Assembly: GCA_965212505.1 (NCBI GenBank)
Contig: OZ243123.1
Span: 1,054,001-1,118,000, forward strand
Origin: JAHEKO01 sp965212505
GTDB lineage: Bacteria > Acidobacteriota > Thermoanaerobaculia > Multivoradales > JAHEKO01
DNA length: 64,000 nucleotides
Reading direction: 5' to 3'
Numbering within the stretch: the stretch's first letter is position 1; every line of letters begins with the position of its first letter. Below, piece by piece: positions 44,562 to 62,764 of this stretch. The position numbers were made by a program, and so were the translations under genes. The notes under the pieces are model-generated. The model saw only the letters and a program-made list of their open reading frames with translations, ran no database searches and had not been told where the DNA came from.

Positions 44562-44651
44562 ACTGAACATACCTAGCCAAACGTAGCGAATCGAGCGGTC
44601 GAGGATGCGCCTCTCATCCCTGGCCGCCTAGCAACGAAAGTAGTCGAAACA

Positions 44652-44864
44652 GTGGGAATCGCCGATAGTTGGAACAAGGTTACGTCCTTCTTTACCGAGA
44701 CGCGCTCGGAGCTCAAGAAGGTCACCTTTCCGCCCCGCAAGGAGGTCATTGCGACGACCATCGTCGTGCTGATCGCGAGCATCGTGTTCGCATTCTTCCT
44801 GTGGATCTCGGACATGGTGATCGTCAAGGCCTACGAGTCAGTGCTGAGGGCATTCGGGAAATGA
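44652..44864 (+). CDS. secE: Preprotein translocase subunit SecE
   Basis: 70 residues starting at GTG 44652. It has the short bacterial SecE form: the amphipathic segment SELKKVTFPPRKEV followed by a single membrane helix at about 33-54. It clamps SecY in the translocon. The stop overlaps the nusG start as ATGA. No rpmG (L33) gene lies between tuf and secE. Confidence 0.95.
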   Translation: MGIADSWNKVTSFFTETRSELKKVTFPPRKEVIATTIVVLIASIVFAFFLWISDMVIVKAYESVLRAFGK

Positions 44865-45409
44865 CCGAAAACGCTCAGGCGGCGAAGAAGTGGTACATCG
44901 TCCACACCTACTCGGGGTTCGAAGACCGGGTCAAAGAGACCCTGCGTCAGCGGGCCGAAGCGATGGGGATGGGCGAAGCGATCGGCGACGTGAGAATCCC
45001 CACGGAGACCATCGTCGAGTATCGGAACGGCAAGAAGCGCGAGACGCAGCGGAAGTTCTTTCCCGGCTACATCTTGGTCGAGATGGAGATGTCCGACGCC
45101 GCCTGGCACGTGGTCAAGAACACCCCGAAGGTGACCGGGTTTGTCGGTAGTGGCAAGAAGCCGACCCCGCTCAGCCAAGATGAGGTGGATCAGATCCTCG
45201 AGCAGGTGGTCAGCGCCAAGGAAAAGCCGAAGCCGAAGTACATCTTCGAGCGTGCCGAGCCGGTCAAGATCATCGACGGCCCCTTCAATAATTTCACTGG
45301 AGTCGTGGAGGAGGTCAACCTGGAGCGCAACACGCTCAAGGTGATGGTCACCATCTTCGGTCGGCAGACGCCGGTCGAGCTCGACTTCAGTCAGGTCCAA
45401 AAGCTCTAA
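44861..45409 (+). CDS. nusG: Transcription termination/antitermination factor NusG
   Basis: 182 residues with an N-terminal NGN domain (KKWYIVHTYSGFEDRV, then FFPGYILVEM, then GFVGSGKKPTPL) and a C-terminal KOW domain (VKIIDGPFNNFTGVVEEV). It binds RNA polymerase and couples it to Rho or the ribosome. The start ATG 44861 overlaps the secE stop, so the two genes are translationally coupled. Confidence 0.97.
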   Translation: MTENAQAAKKWYIVHTYSGFEDRVKETLRQRAEAMGMGEAIGDVRIPTETIVEYRNGKKRETQRKFFPGYILVEMEMSDAAWHVVKNTPKVTGFVGSGKKPTPLSQDEVDQILEQVVSAKEKPKPKYIFERAEPVKIIDGPFNNFTGVVEEVNLERNTLKVMVTIFGRQTPVELDFSQVQKL

Positions 45410-45427
45410 CGGGCCCAAGGAAACGAG

Positions 45428-45850
45428 ATGGCGAAGAAAGTCATTGGACAGATCAAGCTACAGATTCCGGCGGGCCAGGCCTCGCCGGCGCCCCCGGTGG
45501 GGCCGGCGCTCGGTCAAGCGGGCGTCAACATCATGGACTTCTGCAAAGCGTTCAACGCGCGCACGCAGGAGCAGCCCGGCATGATCATCCCGGTCGTGAT
45601 TACGGTGTATGCGGATCGAAGCTACACCTTCATCACCAAGACACCTCCGGCGGCGGTGCTGCTGCGCAAGGCGGCAAATATCGCCAAGGGCTCGGGTGAG
45701 CCGAACCGCGAGAAGGTCGGGAAGGTCTCCAAGGCGGATGTCGAGGAGATCGCGAAGCTCAAGATGCCGGATTTGAATGCGGCCACCGTCGAGGCGGCGA
45801 TGCGAATCATCGAGGGCACGGCCCGTTCGATGGGCATCGAAGTCCGCTAG
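45428..45850 (+). CDS. rplK: 50S ribosomal protein L11
   Basis: 140 residues, full length, with the L11 N-terminal signature PAGQASPAPPVGPALGQAGV and the C-terminal RNA-binding domain ending EGTARSMGIEV. It binds the GTPase-associated region of 23S rRNA. It begins 18 bases after nusG in the standard secE-nusG-rplKAJL order. Confidence 0.98.
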   Translation: MAKKVIGQIKLQIPAGQASPAPPVGPALGQAGVNIMDFCKAFNARTQEQPGMIIPVVITVYADRSYTFITKTPPAAVLLRKAANIAKGSGEPNREKVGKVSKADVEEIAKLKMPDLNAATVEAAMRIIEGTARSMGIEVR

Positions 45851-45868
45851 ATCGCTCGGAGGAATACA

Positions 45869-46570
45869 GTGGGTAAGCACGGCAAGAAATATCGCGCTGC
45901 GGCAGAGAAGATCGAGCCGCGGTCCTACCAGCTCGACGAGGCGGTCGACCTGGTGAAGGAAAACGCGGCGGCGTCGTTCGACGAGGGGATCGATATCGCG
46001 ATCCGTCTCGGCGTCGACCCCCGTCACGCCGACCAGATGGTTCGGGGCACCGTCCCCCTGCCGCACGGCACCGGAAAGCAGGTGCGGGTGGCGGTCTTCG
46101 CGGCCGGCGAAAAAGCTAAAGAAGCGGAGGATGCGGGAGCCGAGATTGTCGGAGGTGAAGAGCTCGCCAAGAAGGTTTCGGGCGGCTATCTCGACTTCGA
46201 TGCGGTGATCGCGACTCCGGACATGATGAAGGAAGTCGGAAAGCTCGGACGGGTCCTCGGACCTCGTGGCCTGATGCCGAACCCCAAGGTCGGCACCGTG
46301 ACGTTCGACGTCACCGAGGCGGTTCAGCAGATCAAGGCGGGAAAGATCGAGTTCCGGGTCGACAAGACCGGCATCATTCACGCCCCGTTCGGCAAGGTCT
46401 CGTTCTCTTCCGACCAGCTCAAGGACAACGCTCAGGCGATCATCGACGCGGTGCTCCGCGCGAAGCCGGCGGCCTCCAAGGGCAAGTACTTCAAGTCAGT
46501 GAGCGTCTCGTCGACGATGGGCCCTGGGGTCCGTGTGGACGAGAACACCCTGGCAGTGGCCGAGGTATAG
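45869..46570 (+). CDS. rplA: 50S ribosomal protein L1
   Basis: 233 residues starting at GTG 45869, with TCGGAGGAA upstream. Typical L1 blocks are DMMKEVGKLGRVLGPRGLMP and NPKVGTVTFDV. L1 forms the ribosomal stalk and in other bacteria represses its own operon by binding the rplK leader. Confidence 0.98.
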   Translation: MGKHGKKYRAAAEKIEPRSYQLDEAVDLVKENAAASFDEGIDIAIRLGVDPRHADQMVRGTVPLPHGTGKQVRVAVFAAGEKAKEAEDAGAEIVGGEELAKKVSGGYLDFDAVIATPDMMKEVGKLGRVLGPRGLMPNPKVGTVTFDVTEAVQQIKAGKIEFRVDKTGIIHAPFGKVSFSSDQLKDNAQAIIDAVLRAKPAASKGKYFKSVSVSSTMGPGVRVDENTLAVAEV

Positions 46571-46574
46571 AGCG

Positions 46575-47102
46575 ATGCCGTTGAGTCGAGAACAGAAAGA
46601 GGCGCTGGTCAGCACCTATCAAGAGGGGCTGGCGAAGGCGCCGCACGTCTTCCTGATGGACTACGCGGGTATCAGCGTGCCCGAGGTGACCGAACTCCGC
46701 AATCGTCTGCGCGAGACCGGTGGCTCGTACGCCGTGCTCAAGAATCGCTTGGCCAAACTCGCAATTCAGGGCGAAGCGCTCGAGGAGCTCACCGATGAGC
46801 TTCGCGGGCCGATCGCCGTGGCCTACTCCGCGGACGACGCGGTTGGTCTGGCCAAGGCGCTCACCGAGTTCGCCAAGGAAGTACCGGCGCTGGAGCTCAA
46901 GGCCGGACTGGTAGAAGGGCAGCGCGTCGACGCGGACGAGATTCAGCAGATCGCGTCGCTGCCAAGCCGTGAGGAGCTCATCGCGAAGCTCCTCTTCCTG
47001 CTGCAGTCGCCGGTGACGCGCTTCGTGCGCGACCTGGCCGACATTCAGCGCCAATTCGTCACGGTGTTGGACCAGGTCCGCACCGCAAAGGAATCTGAGT
47101 AA
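46575..47102 (+). CDS. rplJ: 50S ribosomal protein L10
   Basis: 175 residues. The N-terminal rRNA-binding domain (YAGISVPEVTELRNRLRETG, then YAVLKNRLAKLA) and the C-terminal helix that carries L7/L12 dimers are present. ATG 46575 lies only four bases past the rplA stop, so the long L10 leader found in E. coli is absent; any L10 autoregulation must use another site. Confidence 0.97.
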   Translation: MPLSREQKEALVSTYQEGLAKAPHVFLMDYAGISVPEVTELRNRLRETGGSYAVLKNRLAKLAIQGEALEELTDELRGPIAVAYSADDAVGLAKALTEFAKEVPALELKAGLVEGQRVDADEIQQIASLPSREELIAKLLFLLQSPVTRFVRDLADIQRQFVTVLDQVRTAKESE

Positions 47103-47143
47103 TCCTGGGTCCCGGCGGGTCCAGATAGTAAGGAGAACGGAAA

Positions 47144-47527
47144 ATGGCGGTTACTACTGAGGACTTCATCCAGCAGATCGACGAGATGACGGTACTCGAG
47201 CTCAACAACCTCGTGAAGGCCCTCGAGGAGCACTACGGTGTCTCCGCGGCGGCAGCGGCGATGCCCGTAGCGGCGGCAGGTGGTGCCGGCGGTGGCGAGG
47301 CGGCGGCCGAGGAAAAGACCGAGTTCGACGTGGTCTTGAGCTCGATCGGCGACAAGAAGATCAACGTCATCAAGGCCGTCCGCGAGGTCACCAGCCTGGG
47401 CCTCAAGGACGCGAAGGACCTGGTGGAGTCCGCTCCGGCGACCATCAAGGAAGCGGCCTCGAAAGACGAGGCGGAAGAGATCAAGAAGAAGTTCGAGGAA
47501 GCTGGGGCACAGGTCGAACTCAAGTAG
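47144..47527 (+). CDS. rplL: 50S ribosomal protein L7/L12
   Basis: 127 residues: the N-terminal dimerisation helices, an Ala/Gly-rich hinge (about 36-58), and the C-terminal factor-binding domain (KTEFDVVLSSIGDKKINVIK, then VREVTSLGLKDAKDLVE). AAGGAGAAC precedes ATG 47144. The 179 bases between its stop and rpoB hold several GC-rich imperfect stems but no clear terminator. Confidence 0.98.
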   Translation: MAVTTEDFIQQIDEMTVLELNNLVKALEEHYGVSAAAAAMPVAAAGGAGGGEAAAEEKTEFDVVLSSIGDKKINVIKAVREVTSLGLKDAKDLVESAPATIKEAASKDEAEEIKKKFEEAGAQVELK

Positions 47528-47706
47528 TCGAGTTTGTCTCGTCATCACGATCGCAAACTGGACCGCTTTGGACCGGCCAACCGAAGAGTTCCACTCGAGC
47601 CCGGCCCGCTTTCGCGGAGTCGGGTACCGGCCGAGGTGTAGCCACCCGATGAGTCGGCGTCCTTGAGGGGGCGTCGACCTTCGGTTCATCCTTCGAGGGA
47701 CGACAT

Positions 47707-51960
<4,254 letters not shown>

Positions 51961-51972
51961 GGGAGGGTCGCA

Positions 51973-56151
<4,179 letters not shown>

Positions 56152-56179
56152 TCGCTTCGGGTCTAGATTGCGATATCGA

Positions 56180-56212
56180 GGGTCGCCCCAGTTCTCGGGG
56201 CGGCCCTTTTTT
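56180..56212 (+). terminator. Intrinsic terminator after rpoC
   Basis: A ten-base-pair stem (GGGTCGCCCC/GGGGCGGCCC, one T-G pair) with a seven-base loop is followed by six T. It begins 28 bases after the rpoC stop and closes the rpoBC transcription unit. Confidence 0.93.
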
Positions 56213-56409
56213 CATGGTGTGGCGCGAACCTCGTGTCGCGCCACCGCGTACCGGCGGGGCGCGAGGCCTCTGTCGCCGGAGGGCTGCGAGTGAGCTTTCT
56301 CTCCCGACCTCGGTACGGGGGGCCACCCGCCTCGATCAGGTGGAAGGGCTGCGTCTACGGCACAGTCCTCGCCTGAAAGCCCGGCAGACGAACTTCGGAG
56401 CTGGAGGGC

Positions 56410-57192
56410 TTAAGGCGTCGAGGTGTCGATGACCGCGTTCGCGGACGGCGTCATTTGGCCCTCGTCGAAGCCGCGAGAGAAGCTCCAGTCCGAGAAGGCG
56501 CAGCGGAAGTAGACCTGACCCGCCGGGTTGTAGATGGTGAAGTGTTTCGGCACCAAGAGGCCGTCCACCGTCTGCCACTCGTCGTAGATCAGAAGGTTCG
56601 CCGGCGTCGAGTCGACGCCCTCGGGGAGTAGCGCGTCGTAGGTGACCGTGTATTCGGTCGCTTTCAACCGATGCGTGTCGGGGTGGACGTAGAGCCGGTA
56701 GTAGTCGTCGGGCGTGTCACCGGTTCCAGCTTCGTAGGTGATCTTGACCGAGAAGTACTCTGTCGGGTCGTTCGGGAGCTTGCGCGGCCCGAACTCGCTC
56801 AGCACCACTCCCGGGTCGTGGACGAGCCAAGGCAGGTTGGCGAAGTGGTAGTTGAGCAAAGCGAAGAACCGGGGCGGCGCCGGGTTCTGCCAGTTCTCGC
56901 TCCAGGCGCGCTGACCGTCCCAGGCCATGCTCATATCCGTTCCGGGGTAGTCGATGTAGGCCCGACGTGGGCCCTGCTCGACCACCACGCGACCTGGCGG
57001 TCCGCCTTCTCCCTCGGGCTGCGACCACTGATCCTGAAACGAGACGGTCGGTGCCGAGCGCCAGGCGCCGAGCCCGCCGTGGGCGTCCACGAGGTGCTCG
57101 ACGAGCTTCTGGGCGGTGGGGCAGGCGGGTGCCGGTGCGGGCGAAAGGAGGAGTAGCGTGCAAGCAGCGGACAGGGCGACGAGCCGTCTCAT
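56410..57192 (-). CDS. Secreted protein, possible LolA-like fold
   Basis: 260 residues with a signal peptide (ending PAPAPA). The mature part is beta-rich with repeated tryptophan/tyrosine patterns (VVEQGPRRAYIDYPG, then MAWDGQRAWSENW, then YYRLYVHPDTHRLKATEYTV), reminiscent of LolA/LppX-type lipid-binding half barrels and DUF6503-like proteins. I infer a periplasmic lipophilic-ligand binder at low certainty. It lies on the minus strand between the rpoC terminator and the str operon. Confidence 0.65.
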   Translation of the reverse strand: MRRLVALSAACTLLLLSPAPAPACPTAQKLVEHLVDAHGGLGAWRSAPTVSFQDQWSQPEGEGGPPGRVVVEQGPRRAYIDYPGTDMSMAWDGQRAWSENWQNPAPPRFFALLNYHFANLPWLVHDPGVVLSEFGPRKLPNDPTEYFSVKITYEAGTGDTPDDYYRLYVHPDTHRLKATEYTVTYDALLPEGVDSTPANLLIYDEWQTVDGLLVPKHFTIYNPAGQVYFRCAFSDWSFSRGFDEGQMTPSANAVIDTSTP

Positions 57193-57311
57193 ACGTCTAC
57201 TCTACCGAGGAACCTCAAAACGTGGGGACACAAGACCTATTCCGAGTGACTCCACCCTCGGGTGGAGCGCTCCCTCGGGTTGGGTATTGAGTCCCCACCT
57301 TTTTGGCGAAC

Positions 57312-58121
57312 TCAGGGGATTTCGAACGTGAGCGACGACCAGGTGCTCTCCCAGTCGACCGCCGAGCCTTCGTCGGCGCGCTCCATGTGGACGACCGAGA
57401 GGAGGCGGACACCCGGCGCAGCCGCTTCGATGGCGGCCGTTCCGTCCTGCGTGGTTTGAACGGTTGCGGTCTGATCCGGCTCGCCCGAGACGAAGACCCG
57501 CACCTGGGCGTTCGAGAGCGGCTCGCCCTTCCAGAGGACCTGAATGCGCAGCTCGCCGCTGGCCGGCAGCGCAAACGGCGAGGCGAGCGGCACGATCTCG
57601 AGCGCCAAGCCGATCGGTTCGTCGAAGCCTTCAGGAGCGACGCCCTCGACCTCGACCAGCGCCTTGGCACAGCGGGAGAACGCTTCCCGGCCCGCGCGGT
57701 TGCTCTCTCCGAGTTCGGCACGTCGCGCGACGATCGCCTCGAGCCCCTCGCTGCGGAGGTAGTCCTCGAACTTGGTCGAGTCGATCGTGACCCGTGAGGG
57801 GTAGCTGCGATAGATCAGGGTCGCGAGGCCGGGCAGGTCGGCGGTAAAGATGCCGGCCGGCTCGTCGCCGGACTCACCGAGAATCTCGCCCGCGCCCTCC
57901 GGTGCTGCGCGGAAGTATCTGATATGACGCGGGTTGTGGGCGTAGGGCTCGCCTTCCTCGAAGCCGTCTCCGACCATCACGCGGACGCCGATCGGCTCGC
58001 CGATGGCGATACGAAACGCCTCCGGTTGGAGCCAGAACTCGTGGGCCTTTGCGGATGTCGGAAGGAGCAGGAGGAGGACGGGGAGCGCGCTCAGCAGCGG
58101 GCGTCGGGCTATGGAAAACAT
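57312..58121 (-). CDS. DUF4198 domain-containing secreted protein
   Basis: 269 residues with a signal peptide cleaved after AKA, leaving HEFWLQP as the probable mature N-terminus. The beta-rich body and the C-terminal domain with WKGEPLSNAQVRVF fit DUF4198, a periplasmic family thought to be linked to metal uptake. The N-terminal His of the mature form could be a metal ligand (inference). It is divergent from rpsL; its promoter must lie in the same 310-base gap. Confidence 0.75.
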   Translation of the reverse strand: MFSIARRPLLSALPVLLLLLPTSAKAHEFWLQPEAFRIAIGEPIGVRVMVGDGFEEGEPYAHNPRHIRYFRAAPEGAGEILGESGDEPAGIFTADLPGLATLIYRSYPSRVTIDSTKFEDYLRSEGLEAIVARRAELGESNRAGREAFSRCAKALVEVEGVAPEGFDEPIGLALEIVPLASPFALPASGELRIQVLWKGEPLSNAQVRVFVSGEPDQTATVQTTQDGTAAIEAAAPGVRLLSVVHMERADEGSAVDWESTWSSLTFEIP

Positions 58122-58236
58122 GTCGGGGTGAGCTTACCCGGAGCGAGCCTGGGGCGTGGCCGAACTCGAGGAAATAGGGTACACTCCGGGCTCGAAACGG
58201 GTCTCCGAGGCGTTCGTTTTCGGCGCTGAAAAAGGG

Positions 58237-58266
58237 TTGACCTGCTCAGAAAATTCCTGCTATCTT
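58237..58266 (+). promoter_or_regulatory. Sigma-70 promoter of the str operon
   Basis: TTGACC and an extended -10 TGCTATCTT (hexamer TATCTT at 58261-58266) are separated by 18 bases. The predicted transcription start near 58273 leaves a leader of about 160 bases before rpsL. Confidence 0.75.
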
Positions 58267-58281
58267 TCGTAGGTTCCGCCT

Positions 58282-58300
58282 CATGGACCTAGCGTCCATG
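58282..58300 (+). promoter_or_regulatory. Leader hairpin of the str operon
   Basis: CATGGAC and GTCCATG form a perfect seven-base-pair stem with a five-base loop, starting about ten bases into the predicted transcript. It has no T tract; it may stabilise the 5' end of the mRNA or bind a regulator. Confidence 0.4.
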
Positions 58301-58431
58301 TCGGGCGGGGTGTCCGCTTCACGGGTTTCTCTCCTTTCCAAGCGGCAGATTCAGAAGCGCCCGGAGCATTCAAGGGGAAGGCTCGGTCAAAAAACGGGCA
58401 TAGAAGATAGAGAATAAGAGGAAAAACGTAG

Positions 58432-58806
58432 ATGCCGACGATTCACCAGCTGGTCCGCAAGGGGCGTGTCAAGCAGCTCCAGAAGACCAAGAGTCCCGCT
58501 CTTCAGCGGTCGCCCCAGAAGCGGGGCGTCTGTGTGCGCGTCTACACTCAGACACCAAAGAAACCGAACTCGGCGCTCCGCAAGGTGGCGCGTGTCCGGC
58601 TCACCAACGGGATTGAGGTCACGACCTACATTCCCGGTGTCGGTCACAACCTTCAGGAGCACTCGATCGTGCTGATTCGTGGCGGTCGTGTGAAGGATCT
58701 GCCGGGCGTCCGGTACCACGTCATTCGCGGAACGCTGGATGCGGTGGGCGTCGATGATCGACGTCAGAGCCGCTCGAAGTACGGCGCCAAGCGGCCCAAG
58801 GCGTAG
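58432..58806 (+). CDS. rpsL: 30S ribosomal protein S12
   Basis: 124 residues, full length, with TPKKPNSALRKVARVRLTNG and GRVKDLPGVRYHVIRGTLD. The lysines linked to streptomycin response (in KKPNS and in VKDLPG) are wild type. It is the first gene of the str operon; ATG 58432 follows AAGAGGAAAA. Confidence 0.98.
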   Translation: MPTIHQLVRKGRVKQLQKTKSPALQRSPQKRGVCVRVYTQTPKKPNSALRKVARVRLTNGIEVTTYIPGVGHNLQEHSIVLIRGGRVKDLPGVRYHVIRGTLDAVGVDDRRQSRSKYGAKRPKA

Positions 58807-58840
58807 TCGGGACGAAGTAGGAAGCAGAGGAAACGAAGCG

Positions 58841-59311
58841 ATGCCCAGGCGAGGATTGGTACCCAAGCGCGAGATTCTTCCGGATCCGGTGTATGGGTCA
58901 CAGTTGGTCACCAAGTTTGTGAACGTGGTGATGAAGGACGGGAAGAAGTCGACCGCTCAGCGCATCCTCTACGATGCCCTTGACCAGATTCGCGAGCGCA
59001 CCGAGGAGGACCCGATGAAGGTCTTCAAGCGGGCGATCGAGAACGTCAAGCCGGCAGTGGAGGTCAAGTCGCGCCGGGTTGGTGGTTCGACCTATCAGGT
59101 GCCCGTAGAGGTGCGACCGAACCGCCGTTTGGCCCTTTCTTTCCGCTGGCTTATTCAGGCCGCGTTGAATCGGGGCGAGAAGACGATGAACCTTCGCCTG
59201 GCTGGCGAACTGATGGACGCGGCGGCGAATCGCGGCGTGGCCATCAAGAAGAGGGAGGACACCCACCGGATGGCAGAGGCCAACAAGGCCTTCGCTCACT
59301 ACCGCTGGTAA
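58841..59311 (+). CDS. rpsG: 30S ribosomal protein S7
   Basis: 156 residues, typical length, starting MPRRGLVPKREILPDPVYGS and containing RRVGGSTYQVPVEVRPNRR and the C-terminal ANKAFAHYRW. S7 organises the 3' domain of 16S rRNA and in E. coli represses str translation. ATG 58841 follows GAGGAAACG; the frame is open upstream into rpsL but the family start is here. Confidence 0.97.
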   Translation: MPRRGLVPKREILPDPVYGSQLVTKFVNVVMKDGKKSTAQRILYDALDQIRERTEEDPMKVFKRAIENVKPAVEVKSRRVGGSTYQVPVEVRPNRRLALSFRWLIQAALNRGEKTMNLRLAGELMDAAANRGVAIKKREDTHRMAEANKAFAHYRW

Positions 59312-59358
59312 TTCGTCCGCCCCTGCGGGGGCTATTCGAGGACGGGGTGTACCTGGCG

Positions 59359-59382
59359 GCGACAGCGGGAGACCGCTGTCGC
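59359..59382 (+). other. Strong GNRA-capped hairpin between rpsG and fusA
   Basis: GCGACAGCGG and CCGCTGTCGC form a perfect ten-base-pair stem capped by the tetraloop GAGA, followed by TTTG. It lies in the 129-base rpsG-fusA spacer and could attenuate transcription, act as a processing site or bind a protein. Confidence 0.5.
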
Positions 59383-59440
59383 TTTGTCGCTACTAAGAAG
59401 AACTGACAAGCCTCTAGAAGACGCTTTCGAGAGTACTGAA

Positions 59441-61513
59441 ATGTCACGCAAGAAGCCGCTCGACAAGATCCGCAACATCGGGATCATGGCTCACATCGAC
59501 GCCGGTAAAACGACGACGACGGAGCGAATCCTCTATTACACGGGGGTTAACTACAAAATTGGTGAGGTCCACGACGGGGCCGCCACCATGGACTGGATGG
59601 TTCAGGAGCAGGAGCGCGGGATCACCATTACCGCGGCTGCGACCACCTGTGAGTGGAACGAGTATCGGATCAACATCATCGATACACCGGGGCACGTTGA
59701 CTTCACCGCCGAGGTGGAGCGCTCGCTTCGAGTTCTCGATGGCGCCGTCGCCGTGTTCGACGCGGTCGCCGGTGTCGAGCCGCAGTCCGAGACGGTTTGG
59801 CGTCAGGCGGACAAGTACGTCGTTCCGCGGATCGCGCTAGTGAACAAGATGGATCGTGTCGGAGCTGACTTCGAGCGGTGCGTCTCGATGATGCGTAGCC
59901 GCCTGGCGGCTTCCCCGGCCGTGATTCAGCTTCCCTGGGGCAAGGAAGCCGACCTGGTGGGCATCATCGACCTGATCGAGATGCGCGGCATCCGCTACGA
60001 CGACGAGACGCTCGGGGCCGACTATGAGGTGACCGAGATTCCTGAGGACTATCTCGACGACGCGCACAAGATGCGCGAGCAGATGGTCGAGGCGATTGCC
60101 GAGACTGATGAGCCGCTGCTCGAGAAGTACCTCTCCGGTGAAGAGATCACCAACGACGAGTTGAAGGCGGCGCTGCGTCGAGCGACCATCTCGAGCAGTC
60201 TGCAGCCGGTCCTGTGCGGCAGCGCGTTCAAGAACAAGGGGGTACAGCCGCTGCTCGATGCGGTGGTCGACTACCTGCCTTCGCCGGTCGATGTGCCGGC
60301 GGTTATCGGGACCGATCCGGACACGGATCTGCCGACCGAGCGTCCTGCGGATGACTCAAAGCCGTTCTCAGCGCTGGTCTTCAAGATCATGACCGATCCG
60401 TTTGTCGGCCAGCTGGCCTACTTTCGGACCTACTCCGGGCACATCGAGTCCGGCACCAAGGTCATCAACGCAACCCGTCGGGGCAAGGAGCGCATCGGTC
60501 GCCTCCTGAAGATGCACGCCAACAAGCGCGAGGAGATCTCGGAGCTGTGGTCGGGCGACATTGCGGCGGCCGTGGGTCTGCGGGGCGTGAAGACAGGCGA
60601 CACGATCTGCGACCCGGCTCACCCGGTGGTGCTCGAGGCGATGAGTTTCCCCGAGCCGGTGATTGCGGTGTCGATCGAGCCCAAGACCAAGGCCGATCAG
60701 GAGAAGTTGGCGACCGCTCTAGGTAAGTTGCAGCAGGAGGACCCAACCTTCCACGTGCACACCGACACCGAGACCGGTCAGACGTTGATCTCGGGAATGG
60801 GTGAGCTGCATTTGGAGATCATCACCGACCGTCTGATTCGCGAGTTCAACGTGGGGGCGACCGTCGGTCGGCCGCAGGTGGCGTACCGCGAGAGCCTCAC
60901 GATCGAGGCCGAGGGCGAGGGTCGTTTTGTCCGTCAGAGTGGCGGTCGCGGTCAGTTCGGTCACGCGAAGATTCGGGTGCGTCCTACCGACGGCGAGTTC
61001 ACGTTCGAGAACAAGATCGTCGGCGGTGTCATCCCGCGCGAGTTCATTCGCCCGGTCGAGCAGGGGATTCGCGAGGCCATGGAAACGGGGCCGTTGGCGG
61101 GCTACCCGATGAGCGGTCTGGAGATCGAGCTTTACGACGGCAGTCATCACGATGTCGACTCCTCCGAGGTGGCGTTCAAGATCGCCGGCTCGATGGCCCT
61201 GCAGGACGCTTGCAAGAAGGCGCAGCCGGTGCTTCTGGAGCCGGTCATGGCGGTCGAGGTCGTGACGCCCGAGGACTACATGGGCGACGTCATTGGCGAC
61301 ATCACGTCCCGCCGGGGACGCGTGCAGCAGATGGAAGCTCGCGGCAACGCACAGGTGATCACCTGTCGGGTGCCGCTTTCCGAGATGTTCGGATACGCGA
61401 CGGACTTGCGGTCTTCGACCCAGGGGCGCGCGACGTACACGATGCAGTTCGAAAACTATGAGCAGGCGCCGAAGAGCGTCAGCGAAGAGATCGTTGCCCG
61501 GGCCGCGGGCTAA
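59441..61513 (+). CDS. fusA: Translation elongation factor G
   Basis: 690 residues, the usual EF-G length, with G1 AHIDAGKTTTTERIL, G3 DTPGHVDF and G4 NKMDR. Domains II-V are complete (DITSRRGRVQQMEARGNAQV in domain V). It drives translocation and, with RRF, ribosome recycling. ATG 59441 (MSRKKPLDKIRNIGI) is the family start; the frame is open 19 codons further upstream. Confidence 0.97.
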   Translation: MSRKKPLDKIRNIGIMAHIDAGKTTTTERILYYTGVNYKIGEVHDGAATMDWMVQEQERGITITAAATTCEWNEYRINIIDTPGHVDFTAEVERSLRVLDGAVAVFDAVAGVEPQSETVWRQADKYVVPRIALVNKMDRVGADFERCVSMMRSRLAASPAVIQLPWGKEADLVGIIDLIEMRGIRYDDETLGADYEVTEIPEDYLDDAHKMREQMVEAIAETDEPLLEKYLSGEEITNDELKAALRRATISSSLQPVLCGSAFKNKGVQPLLDAVVDYLPSPVDVPAVIGTDPDTDLPTERPADDSKPFSALVFKIMTDPFVGQLAYFRTYSGHIESGTKVINATRRGKERIGRLLKMHANKREEISELWSGDIAAAVGLRGVKTGDTICDPAHPVVLEAMSFPEPVIAVSIEPKTKADQEKLATALGKLQQEDPTFHVHTDTETGQTLISGMGELHLEIITDRLIREFNVGATVGRPQVAYRESLTIEAEGEGRFVRQSGGRGQFGHAKIRVRPTDGEFTFENKIVGGVIPREFIRPVEQGIREAMETGPLAGYPMSGLEIELYDGSHHDVDSSEVAFKIAGSMALQDACKKAQPVLLEPVMAVEVVTPEDYMGDVIGDITSRRGRVQQMEARGNAQVITCRVPLSEMFGYATDLRSSTQGRATYTMQFENYEQAPKSVSEEIVARAAG

Positions 61514-61536
61514 GCGGCTGGAGAAAAGGAGACGTC

Positions 61537-62730
<1,194 letters not shown>

Positions 62731-62764
62731 CGGTTGTAAGAAGAGATAGGCGGGTTTCTGAGCG

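Larger units (their letters stand above)
58122..58431. other. Intergenic region between DUF4198 gene and rpsL, 310 bases
   Basis: This gap holds the str operon promoter (58237-58266), a leader hairpin (58282-58300) and about 160 bases of untranslated leader. The left 110 bases presumably contain the promoter of the divergent DUF4198 gene, but I see no clear hexamers for it. Confidence 0.6.

Noticed and set aside
58170..58200. A second promoter-like TACACT ahead of rpsL
   Set aside because: Its -35 position reads TGGCCG, far from consensus; the TTGACC/TATCTT promoter downstream is much better.
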